NCBI GenBank assembly: GCA_003506095.1
Contig: DNWZ01000816.1
Span: forward strand, 3,274 to 11,173
DNA length: 7,900 nt
Direction: 5' to 3'
Source of the DNA: Planctomycetaceae bacterium
GTDB taxonomy: Bacteria; Planctomycetota; Planctomycetia; Pirellulales; Pirellulaceae
Shown here piece by piece: positions 1-6,112 of the stretch. Under the pieces are notes generated by a model. The model made no database searches. It worked only from the letters and a program-made list of their open reading frames with translations, and was not told the DNA's origin. Within the stretch, counting starts at the first letter, position 1. The number at the start of each line of letters is the position of its first letter. Both the position numbers and the translations under genes were made by a program.

Positions 1-1
1 A

Positions 2-220
2 CCGTCGGCAGGTTCGTTTGATGCCGAATCGACTCGTCCGATAACACCCGCTCCCACGATCTCGCCGCCATCGTGGAACGACCGCACTGCCCAGCGAGTG
101 GCCGAACCACGCGAAGGCGAACAGTTGGCAAGATACGCTTCCCAGTCGCAACCCCGCAGTGTCGCGGCTCCACAACCGCTTCAACGCAAAGATGCTGGCT
201 GGTTTCCGATCAGCCAGTAG
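2..220 (+). CDS. 3' end of an unidentified gene (partial, 72 codons)
   Basis: One + strand frame is open from the left edge to a TAG at 218-220, which gives 72 residues before the stop. The peptide is rich in Ser, Pro, Gln and Arg and ends in DAGWFPISQ. This looks like a disordered C-terminal tail rather than a folded domain, and I do not recognise a family. It has the same orientation as the thioredoxin-like gene 79 bp downstream. The codons used resemble those of neighbouring genes. A competing - strand frame is also open over roughly 1-180 but has no ATG and only weak alternative starts, so I prefer the + strand reading. Without the upstream sequence, function cannot be assigned. Confidence 0.5.
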   Translation, partial: PSAGSFDAESTRPITPAPTISPPSWNDRTAQRVAEPREGEQLARYASQSQPRSVAAPQPLQRKDAGWFPISQ

Positions 221-299
221 GAATCGGGGTGGTCGTGGTATACAACGGACAATACTGAACCTTTCGATTTCATATTTCCATTGACCACCCAGGTGAATC

Positions 300-836
300 A
301 TGTGGCAGTTCTTTAAAAGATCATCCGTGCTCTCGTTGTTGGCGGTTTCAATCGCGGTCGGCTGCAACGTCCAACCGACACCGCCGCCAGTTGAAGTCGC
401 CGAAGTCGAATCTGAGTTGGATACTGATTTTGCGAATGAGATCCAAAGCACCCCAACGGTTTTGGTGAAATTTGGTGCAACTTGGTGTGGGCCCTGCGTG
501 CGGCTTGATAAAGAGCTGAAGGGGCTTGAAGACTCGCTGGGCGATTACGCTAAAATCATTACAGTTGACATCGACGATAATCGCAAACTTGCTGCGACAT
601 TCAAAGTGGGTGCGATACCTCACATGATTCTGTTTAAGGACGGGAAGGCGATTGACCAAAAAGTTGGTTATCGTTCTGCTGATGAGGTTTCGAAATGGAT
701 GGGACTTAAGCCCAACGGCGTTGCCGCCAGTGCGACATCGCTTGGTCCGGCCGTAATTCAATCAAACCCCTTTTCGGATAGACTCTCAGTCGTTTCCACC
801 CCCAGCAATCTTTTCCTTGAGCAGACGAACCGCTAG
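300..836 (+). CDS. Exported thioredoxin-fold lipoprotein
   Basis: This 178-residue protein probably performs thiol-disulfide exchange outside the cytoplasm. A basic start and hydrophobic core (about 6-21) lead into a lipobox-like AVGC with Cys22, suggesting a lipid anchor; the -3 residue is Ala rather than the usual Leu, so a plain Sec signal is possible. A Pro/Glu-rich linker (26-45) precedes a thioredoxin fold (about 46-136). The active site WCGPC lies at 62-66 (Cys63 and Cys66), in the classical TWCGPC context, and the cis-proline is in AIPHM (Pro107). WCGPC is the canonical reducing thioredoxin sequence, so the protein is likely a reductase-type partner. Residues 137-178 form a non-conserved-looking tail. 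The last 17 codons including the stop overlap the 3' end of the convergent cytochrome gene. AGGTGA at 291-296 may be a Shine-Dalgarno site, although its spacing to the ATG is short. The natural substrate is unknown. Confidence 0.85.
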   Translation: MWQFFKRSSVLSLLAVSIAVGCNVQPTPPPVEVAEVESELDTDFANEIQSTPTVLVKFGATWCGPCVRLDKELKGLEDSLGDYAKIITVDIDDNRKLAATFKVGAIPHMILFKDGKAIDQKVGYRSADEVSKWMGLKPNGVAASATSLGPAVIQSNPFSDRLSVVSTPSNLFLEQTNR

Positions 837-3035
837 TTGATAGTCTTGGGCGGTCGGGTCCAGTTCAACCGCTCGTTCCAATCGACTCAGCGCGGCCGTC
901 AAATCGCCGCTTAAGTAAAGTGCCAGGCCGTAGCGATACTGAATGATTGCGATGTCGGGAGCGAGGTTCGCATCGCGCGCTAGAAGCGGCAATTCATCGC
1001 GTCTTAATGTCTCTGCCTTGACCCGCGCCCGGTCATCGCCACGCTGTGCTACGTCATCAAGCAGAGCGGCCAGATTCGTTCTCGGCCCCGCCATTTTCGG
1101 TTCGATGCGAATCGCGGTCTCATACGCCTGGATCGCTTCGGCAATCCGGCCGCGTTGTTCACAGATCGCGGCCCACTGCATATGCGCGCCCGCTCGGTCT
1201 GCGGTAACCATCAACGTTTCCTTGACCTCGCGCAGCGCCAGATCGACCTGCGATTGCTCGCTGGCAGACAACGTTTGGTACATGCCGCCTGACGCCAACA
1301 AACGCGTCGCTTCATCACGGACCAATCGCGAGGGATCGGAAATCAAAGGCAACAAGATTCGTTTCGTATTCGACGGATTGCCCGTCGACAATGCTCGCAC
1401 CGCAGCGGCACGAACCATCGGATGCTCGGTTGCGTCAGCGATCAGTTCGGCACCCGCCTTCGCCGCGGCATCGATACCGCGGGCGGCCAAATTATCCAGC
1501 GCCGTCGCTCGGCCAATCGCTGGTGTCAGACCGTCGCGGCGCATCGCAAACGCCAGTGCTTTCTGCACGCCAGCGGGATCACCGGCGCGAAGTGCCGCTA
1601 ATGCATGTCCGAAATGCTCGGGTTTCTCGCGATCGGCGCCATACCACTTATCGCTAGCGTCCGCACACCATTTGTCTGTCTCGCGAATCAGTCCGGCGAT
1701 CCATTGGTCCCCACGCTCGGCCGCGTTTAACCAATCGGCGTATTCTTGAAGAGATTCACGTTGTTCGACCGGCACTTGTTCAATACGGTCTTTCACATGA
1801 CACGACGAACAAGCGTTTGGCGTTCCCAGGTCGACCGACATATCAGGCCGCGGGACACGGAAACTGTGATCGCGTCGGAAGTCGACATCCATATAAGTCC
1901 GTCCCGGCATGTGGCAATTCACGCACAAGGCGGCCTCGGTTCCCACGGCATGCCGATGGTGACTGGGTACATCGTATTTGCCAGCGGGGTGTTGATGGCA
2001 TGACGTGCAAGTCTCGTTGCCTTGATGTTTAAGCTTTAGCGAATGCGGGTCATGGCAATCGGTGCAGCGTACCCCTTTGTGATACATCTTGCTTTGCGTA
2101 AACGATCCGAAAACATATACTTCATCTTTGATTTGGCCGTCGTGATAATAGGTCTCGTCTTGCAATAATTCGAGATTGAAAAAATCATGATACTTTTGAC
2201 CAGCCACAAAACCTTGCTCAAGCACGCCCCGGCGGCTGTGGCACGGCGCGCACGCTTGCAATTGGGCTTCGGAGCTTTCACCTTTCAGTTTTGCAAGCCC
2301 GTAACCGTGGATGCGATCCCAAAACAGCCGTTTGCTTTTTGCTAATTCAACGTGCATACTGCCGGGGCCATGGCAAGCCTCGCAACTGACGTTCATTTCC
2401 GAGAATGTCGTGTGATAGCGGTTTGAATTTGTATCAAAATTGGTGACCAAGTTCGTCGAATGGCAATCCGCACACATTGTCTGCCATCGCTGAGCGATGC
2501 CGGTCCAGTGCAGCGGGTCGCCCGGTTGCAGTTTGTCCTTGACATCCGGCGGTCGCAAATAAAACCAGCGTTTTCGATGTGTGTCCCAGCTGATACGTAA
2601 CACTTGCAAACGCGGAACTTCACCCGGCTGAAGCGACGCGTCACGATCGAACTCGACCATGTATTGCTGCAGAGGATCGACACCAAACACATACTTGATT
2701 TCGAAATCTTGCATTTCGCCGGACTCACCTTCGGTGTGAATCATGAAACGCTTGTCATCGCGAAACATTCGGCTGACCATCCCGTCGTGTTCGATCTGGG
2801 CATCATCAAAATTACCCAAAACGGTTTCATCAGTCGCCAGCTCCATCGCCTTGTCATGATGCGAACCGGTCCACAAGGTTGATTGCTCTTGATGACAATC
2901 AATACACGACGATCGGCCGACAAACGTTACCGGCGTGTCGCTGGGAATGGTTTTCCAGTAATCAGCGAACACGAACGTAGAAGCCGCCAGTGCGATCGTG
3001 GCGAGGAAAAGGCATGCGATTTTGCGAGCAGACAA
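786..3035 (-). CDS. Octaheme c-type cytochrome with HEAT and TPR repeats
   Basis: This 749-residue exported protein probably carries electrons through eight covalently bound hemes. The signal peptide covers about 1-24, with likely cleavage after VFA. Eight CxxCH heme motifs begin at residues 44, 188, 218, 262, 324, 343, 371 and 409, and extra histidines such as SHH at 58-60 could be axial ligands. The pattern (FVGRSSCIDCH, FGVDPLQQYMVEF, DPLHWTG, MCADCHSTNL, SCEACHGPGS) matches the cytochrome c554-like multiheme proteins common in Planctomycetes and Bacteroidetes. After about residue 475 come HEAT-like repeats (around 535-585), then TPR-like helices (about 615-650 and 692-735), probably a protein-binding platform. 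The start is TTG at 3033-3035. There is no in-frame ATG that keeps the signal peptide, and no clear Shine-Dalgarno site. It follows the secreted unknown protein by 35 bp. The electron donor, acceptor and any enzymatic activity cannot be told from sequence. Confidence 0.9.
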   Translation of the reverse strand: MSARKIACLFLATIALAASTFVFADYWKTIPSDTPVTFVGRSSCIDCHQEQSTLWTGSHHDKAMELATDETVLGNFDDAQIEHDGMVSRMFRDDKRFMIHTEGESGEMQDFEIKYVFGVDPLQQYMVEFDRDASLQPGEVPRLQVLRISWDTHRKRWFYLRPPDVKDKLQPGDPLHWTGIAQRWQTMCADCHSTNLVTNFDTNSNRYHTTFSEMNVSCEACHGPGSMHVELAKSKRLFWDRIHGYGLAKLKGESSEAQLQACAPCHSRRGVLEQGFVAGQKYHDFFNLELLQDETYYHDGQIKDEVYVFGSFTQSKMYHKGVRCTDCHDPHSLKLKHQGNETCTSCHQHPAGKYDVPSHHRHAVGTEAALCVNCHMPGRTYMDVDFRRDHSFRVPRPDMSVDLGTPNACSSCHVKDRIEQVPVEQRESLQEYADWLNAAERGDQWIAGLIRETDKWCADASDKWYGADREKPEHFGHALAALRAGDPAGVQKALAFAMRRDGLTPAIGRATALDNLAARGIDAAAKAGAELIADATEHPMVRAAAVRALSTGNPSNTKRILLPLISDPSRLVRDEATRLLASGGMYQTLSASEQSQVDLALREVKETLMVTADRAGAHMQWAAICEQRGRIAEAIQAYETAIRIEPKMAGPRTNLAALLDDVAQRGDDRARVKAETLRRDELPLLARDANLAPDIAIIQYRYGLALYLSGDLTAALSRLERAVELDPTAQDYQLAVRLLKEKIAGGGND

Positions 3036-3070
3036 GCGAGATAACGGGGGCTGAAGGCGGAAGGGGGGAT

Positions 3071-3664
3071 TTATTTTGAATCGCTGGGTAACTGCGAAAA
3101 TTCGTCGATCATCAGGACGGTTGCCTGTTCACGCATCGCCGCGATCAGGCGGTTTCGTTGCGGGTCGCGGCCAGGCAGCGAAGCCAATTCACGGGCCGCA
3201 CGCAACAGCGATTCGGCAACCAAGAATTGAGCCTCGGGCCCTGAAAACGATTGTTGACCGTCCAGTGGAAATGCGGGAACCGGATTGATCGGTACAGCGG
3301 GCAACTGATTGTCGGTAGCACGTGAGTCCATTTGAGCAGACGCGTTCTCACGGGAAGATTGCGAATCGAGCGACGAACCGTCAAGGACGCTCCCCTGGCG
3401 TCGAATTACGTTCAACACATCGTCGAGGATCGGGTCGCCGGTCGAACGGGACGTATCGGCCCGCTGGGCGTCGCGCGCCAAAGCGTCGGCTATCTTTTGT
3501 TTGACCGCATCGCTCAGCGGCACAACAACTTCCTGCAGTTCTGTCTCGGTCGCTTCCTTGGGAAGCTCGTATGGCGGTTGAGCGATTACAAAACCGCTAG
3601 CAAACAACATCGCAGCGGCGACCATCGTTTTCAGCGACCAGTTCATCGATACTCGGTATGGCAT
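3071..3664 (-). CDS. Small secreted protein of unknown function
   Basis: This 197-residue protein is not one I recognise. A hydrophobic stretch (about 13-27) ending in VIA before QPP indicates a Sec signal peptide cleaved near residue 28. The mature part has a predicted helical segment (about 45-92), a Ser/Asp/Gln-rich low-complexity linker with a Pro-rich end (about 93-137), and a second helical, Ala/Leu/Arg-rich segment (about 142-190). It has no cysteine, so it cannot bind heme c covalently. The ATG at 3662-3664 is preceded by AGGG about 10 nt upstream. A second in-frame ATG at residue 7 would also keep the signal peptide. The cytochrome gene follows after 35 bp on the same strand, so cotranscription is likely and an accessory or assembly role for the cytochrome is possible. 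That role is inferred from position only. Confidence 0.75.
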   Translation of the reverse strand: MPYRVSMNWSLKTMVAAAMLFASGFVIAQPPYELPKEATETELQEVVVPLSDAVKQKIADALARDAQRADTSRSTGDPILDDVLNVIRRQGSVLDGSSLDSQSSRENASAQMDSRATDNQLPAVPINPVPAFPLDGQQSFSGPEAQFLVAESLLRAARELASLPGRDPQRNRLIAAMREQATVLMIDEFSQLPSDSK

Positions 3665-3730
3665 GATTCAGATTCCCTGGCCAAGGTTTTTTGAAAAGGG
3701 CACACTGTTTCGGACGCGACGCCAGTGAAC

Positions 3731-3736
3731 ATTGTA
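3731..3736 (-). promoter_or_regulatory. Possible -10 box for the secreted-protein/cytochrome operon
   Basis: On the - strand this reads TACAAT, five of six matches to the sigma-70 -10 consensus, inside the 9-mer GCTACAATG. It would give a 5' leader of roughly 60 nt before the ATG at 3664. No good -35 hexamer is visible at 16-18 nt upstream, so the call rests on the -10 alone and on the same 9-mer recurring upstream of the peroxidase gene. Confidence 0.3.
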
Positions 3737-3780
3737 GCAGTTTGTTCGCTGGGAACCGCCGTGGCCAATTTGAAACGGCG

Positions 3781-3788
3781 TCACGTGA
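3781..3788. promoter_or_regulatory. Perfect 8-bp palindrome, possible operator
   Basis: TCACGTGA is fully self-complementary. It lies in the divergent intergenic region about 45 bp upstream of the TACAAT motif that would drive the leftward operon. An 8-bp palindrome can occur by chance, and no known regulator is assigned to it here. Confidence 0.2.
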
Positions 3789-3991
3789 ATTTCAGACGAC
3801 TGTTTTCCCCCATTCGCAAAGCCGTGTCGATGCCGCTTTTAAAACGAGCGCCGGTACAGTCAGCGAAATGGCAATTGATTCACCCAGATTTTGCAGGAAA
3901 AAGTTTTGCGTACCCGGTGAACGGGTGGTATATCCCAATGCACGTTGTGGGCGGCCTCCGGTTGTTGTCGCTTAGCCCCCAACATGCTTTC

Positions 3992-4011
3992 AAGTAAGCC
4001 TGCGGTTACTT
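3992..4011. repeat. Inverted repeat next to the MCP promoter candidate
   Basis: AAGTAA at 3992-3997 is the exact reverse complement of TTACTT at 4006-4011. Two further C-G pairs (3999-4000 with 4004-4005) fit after skipping one G, making an 8-bp imperfect stem with a 3-nt loop. It directly abuts the TTGACC hexamer at 4012, so it could be an operator or a weak terminator. Function is unproven. Confidence 0.3.
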
Positions 4012-4042
4012 TTGACCTACTGTGATCGTCCCCTTCCATACT
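4012..4042 (+). promoter_or_regulatory. Possible sigma-70-type promoter of the PAS-MCP gene
   Basis: TTGACC at 4012-4017 matches the -35 consensus at five of six positions. CATACT at 4037-4042 matches the -10 consensus at four of six. The spacer is 19 nt, longer than ideal. Transcription would start near 4049, about 20 nt before the ATG at 4071. The match is moderate and could be chance. Confidence 0.3.
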
Positions 4043-4070
4043 AACACCCCCAAACAGTCGTCATCGGACC

Positions 4071-5390
4071 ATGTTTTTCATCAAGAAGAATTCCCCATCT
4101 GGCATCGCGTCACCTGAATCCATTGAAAATGCAGAAAAGTTAAAGCATCTTGAATCTTACATGAAGGCGTTCGATGTCTCCAACGCGATTATCGAGTTTG
4201 ACCCTGATGGTAACATCCTCACGGCTAACGAAAACTTTTTAACTGCGATGGGTTATACGTTGTCCGAAGTCCAGGGACGCCATCACCGCATTTTTGTCGC
4301 CCCCGAGGAACAGACGACAGCGGCCTATGCCCAATTCTGGAAAAGCCTGGCCAGTGGGAACTTCTCGAGCGACGAAGTCGTACGGTATCGGAAAGATCGA
4401 AAGCCGATTTGGATTCGAGCGATCTACAATCCCATTACGGTCGATGGTAAAGTCGTCAAGGTAGTCAAGTTTGCTACTGACGTTACCAAGGAAAAGTTCA
4501 GAAACTCGGATTGGGAAAGCCAGATCAGTGCGATCAGTCGTTCACAAGCTGTGATCGAGTTTGATACATCTGGTATTATTTTAAAGGCTAATCAAAACTT
4601 CTTAGAAACCATGGGCTACACCGCTAGTGAGATAGTCGGAAAGCACCATCGTGACTTCTGCAATGAAGCGACACGCACCAGTGGTGATTACGCTGAAATG
4701 TGGCGACGGTTGGTCAAGGGGGAATATCTAGCGGGGCAATTCCTTCGAATTGCACGAGGCGGACGCGAAGTGTGGTTGCAGGCAACCTATAATCCGATTC
4801 TCGACTTTGAAGGGAATGTTTATAAAGTTGTGAAATATGCGACCGACATTACGGAGCAAATTGCCGCTCGGAAATCATCGGAGATCGGTGCGGCAGTTGC
4901 GACGAGTGTCTCGGAGATGAACCAGACGATCAATGAAGTTTCCGAGAGCATTACGCGGACGGCCACCAATGCAAGGGTCGCAGAATCGCTCGCCGGGAAA
5001 ACAACTCAGAAAGCAAAGGCACTGGAAAATTCAAGTCGATCGATCGGCCGCGTGGTGAACGTTATCCAAGACCTTGCCGATCAAACCAATCTGCTTGCAC
5101 TCAACGCAACGATTGAAGCCGCCAGGGCTGGCGAAGCGGGTAAAGGATTTTCGGTCGTTGCACAGGAAGTGAAGTTGTTGGCAAAACAAACTTCAGATGC
5201 CACACGTGATATCGGCACCAGTGTCAAAGATATTCTGGACAGCATTGCCGAAATGGTGCAATCCGCCAACGATATCTCAACTGCGGTCAGTGAAGTGAGT
5301 ATGAGCACCAATATGGTTGCGTCGGCTATCGAAGAACAATCGCTGACCATGGCCCACTTGAGTGAAACAGCAAAGCAGTTGAGCCACTGA
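4071..5390 (+). CDS. Soluble PAS-PAS methyl-accepting chemotaxis protein (BdlA-like)
   Basis: This 439-residue protein is a cytoplasmic chemoreceptor-type signal transducer. It has no signal peptide or membrane helix. Two tandem PAS domains lie at about 30-140 and 150-262. They are clear internal duplicates (N-terminal part 25 of 39 identical by hand count) sharing IEFD, FL, MGYT and HHR and each ending in a YNPI...K(F/Y)ATD(V/I)T segment. From about 268 to the end is an MCP signalling hairpin. Its conserved tip region runs from about 333 to 378 (QTNLLALNATIEAARAGEAG, then KGFSVVAQEV), the contact site for CheA and CheW. The layout and length match the biofilm-dispersal protein BdlA of Pseudomonas. 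There is no C-terminal CheR/CheB pentapeptide. PAS ligands in such proteins can be heme, FAD or small molecules; the ligand here cannot be read. No che genes are nearby, so its kinase partner is elsewhere. It may control motility or surface attachment. Confidence 0.9.
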   Translation: MFFIKKNSPSGIASPESIENAEKLKHLESYMKAFDVSNAIIEFDPDGNILTANENFLTAMGYTLSEVQGRHHRIFVAPEEQTTAAYAQFWKSLASGNFSSDEVVRYRKDRKPIWIRAIYNPITVDGKVVKVVKFATDVTKEKFRNSDWESQISAISRSQAVIEFDTSGIILKANQNFLETMGYTASEIVGKHHRDFCNEATRTSGDYAEMWRRLVKGEYLAGQFLRIARGGREVWLQATYNPILDFEGNVYKVVKYATDITEQIAARKSSEIGAAVATSVSEMNQTINEVSESITRTATNARVAESLAGKTTQKAKALENSSRSIGRVVNVIQDLADQTNLLALNATIEAARAGEAGKGFSVVAQEVKLLAKQTSDATRDIGTSVKDILDSIAEMVQSANDISTAVSEVSMSTNMVASAIEEQSLTMAHLSETAKQLSH

Positions 5391-5425
5391 TTCTTTGGGC
5401 AAGCGAGTCCGAGGGAGAACGATCA

Positions 5426-5466
5426 GCGGCCGGTGTCGCTCGCAGCGGACCGGCCGCAATCATTTT
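5426..5466 (+). terminator. Hairpin terminator between convergent genes
   Basis: GCGGCCGGT at 5426-5434 pairs perfectly with ACCGGCCGC at 5449-5457. Inside the loop, CGCT (5437-5440) pairs with AGCG (5444-5447), making a nearly continuous hairpin. A short AATCATTTT follows on the + strand, a weak U-tract. It begins 35 nt after the MCP stop and lies 16 nt beyond the peroxidase stop on the other strand, so it may serve both genes, better for the MCP. Confidence 0.65.
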
Positions 5467-5473
5467 GCAACGT

Positions 5474-6031
5474 CTAGCTCTTGGAAAGGGCTTCTTCAAT
5501 CGCCTTTACCAGTTCGGTATCGCTAGGCGAAACGCGTGGCGAAAAGCGGCTGGTTACTTTGCCATCGCGACCGATCAAAAACTTTTCAAAGTTCCAACTG
5601 ATTTTTCCGTCACCAACGGGTGACGCTTCTTGCGACGTCAGAAACTTATAAAACGGTGCGGCACCCGCCCCGTTGACGTCCACCTTGCTGAACATCGGGA
5701 AAGTCACACTGTATTTGGTGCTGCAGAATTGCTTGATATCCGCTTCGGTACCGGGTTCTTGGCTGCCAAATTGATTGCAGGGAAAGCCTAGAACGACCAA
5801 GCCCTTGTCCTTGTACTTCTCATACAAGCCTTGCAAGCCGGAGTACTGACCTGTCAAACCGCACTGGCTGGCGACGTTGACAATCAGCACAACTTTGCCT
5901 TCATAGTCGGCAAGTTTAACGGTCTCGCCGTCGATCGACTTGACTTCGAAATCGAGTGCCCCCGAGGGCTCTGCTGCGCCGGTTGCTGCGGTCATGGCTA
6001 AACACATCATCAATGCAAGAAAGCGTTTCAT
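5474..6031 (-). CDS. Exported thiol-type glutathione peroxidase
   Basis: This 185-residue protein reduces hydrogen peroxide or organic hydroperoxides. A signal peptide covers about 1-20 (cleavage near GAA/EP), so it acts outside the cytoplasm; most bacterial homologues are cytoplasmic. The catalytic Cys57 is in VNVASQCGLT, with Cys in place of selenocysteine. Other tetrad residues are visible: Gln91 in the FGSQEPG motif, and Trp146 and Asn147 in ISWNFEKF. Cys85 (FPCNQF) and Cys103 (QFCSTKY) are at the positions of the additional cysteines in plant-type enzymes, where the latter is the resolving cysteine. Enzymes of that 2-Cys kind use thioredoxin rather than glutathione, so thioredoxin peroxidase activity is more likely. 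The ATG at 6029-6031 has no strong Shine-Dalgarno site. The gene lies 81 bp after pyrD on the same strand and has a promoter-like sequence of its own. Confidence 0.9.
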   Translation of the reverse strand: MKRFLALMMCLAMTAATGAAEPSGALDFEVKSIDGETVKLADYEGKVVLIVNVASQCGLTGQYSGLQGLYEKYKDKGLVVLGFPCNQFGSQEPGTEADIKQFCSTKYSVTFPMFSKVDVNGAGAAPFYKFLTSQEASPVGDGKISWNFEKFLIGRDGKVTSRFSPRVSPSDTELVKAIEEALSKS

Positions 6032-6078
6032 CTTTTCAACACGGTTCTAGGGAGGGAGGAAACTTACCAAACCCTCGC

Positions 6079-6107
6079 ATTGTAGCGTCGTGGAAAGTCC
6101 TTGTGCA
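6079..6107 (-). promoter_or_regulatory. Possible promoter of the glutathione peroxidase gene
   Basis: On the - strand, TGCACA (6107 to 6102, four of six -35 matches) is followed after 17 nt by TACAAT (6084 to 6079, five of six -10 matches). The leader to the ATG at 6031 would be about 40 nt. The -10 lies in the 9-mer GCTACAATG, also found upstream of the secreted-protein gene. This would allow the peroxidase to be expressed separately from coaB-pyrD. Confidence 0.45.
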
Positions 6108-6112
6108 AAGCT

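Larger units (their letters stand above)
3665..4070. other. Intergenic region between divergent genes
   Basis: This 406-bp gap lies between the secreted-protein gene (leftward) and the PAS-MCP gene (rightward). Two overlapping + strand open frames (3691-3975 and 3725-3997) have Arg/Pro/Cys-rich or patchy translations, no domain and no ribosome site, and I do not consider them genes. The stretch contains a TACAAT motif for leftward transcription, a TTGACC/CATACT pair for rightward transcription, the 8-bp palindrome TCACGTGA, and inverted repeats at 3757-3780, 3912-3926 and 3992-4011. No riboswitch or small RNA that I know is recognisable. Confidence 0.6.

Noticed and set aside
31..92. Cys10 of the peroxidase signal peptide as a lipobox (residue-level thought, gene at 5474-6031)
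   Set aside because: The residues before it (LMMC) do not fit a lipobox, and a normal cleavage site near residue 20 is present.
73..258. 61-codon + strand open frame starting with ATG
   Set aside because: The translation is Arg/Thr/Cys-rich and conflicts with the more coherent frame ending at 220.
943..1749. 268-codon open frame on the + strand
   Set aside because: It lies entirely antisense to the cytochrome HEAT/TPR region. Its translation is Ala/Ser/Arg-rich without domains, as expected from the codon bias of the real gene.
3691..3997. Two overlapping + strand open frames of 94 and 90 codons in the intergenic region
   Set aside because: They overlap each other in different frames, have no ribosome site or recognisable motif, and the compositions look random.
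5320..5390. Possible C-terminal truncation of the chemoreceptor
   Set aside because: The protein ends soon after the AIEEQS segment, but its two hairpin arms are of similar length and the total length is close to that of BdlA, so it looks complete apart from lacking a methyltransferase-docking tail.
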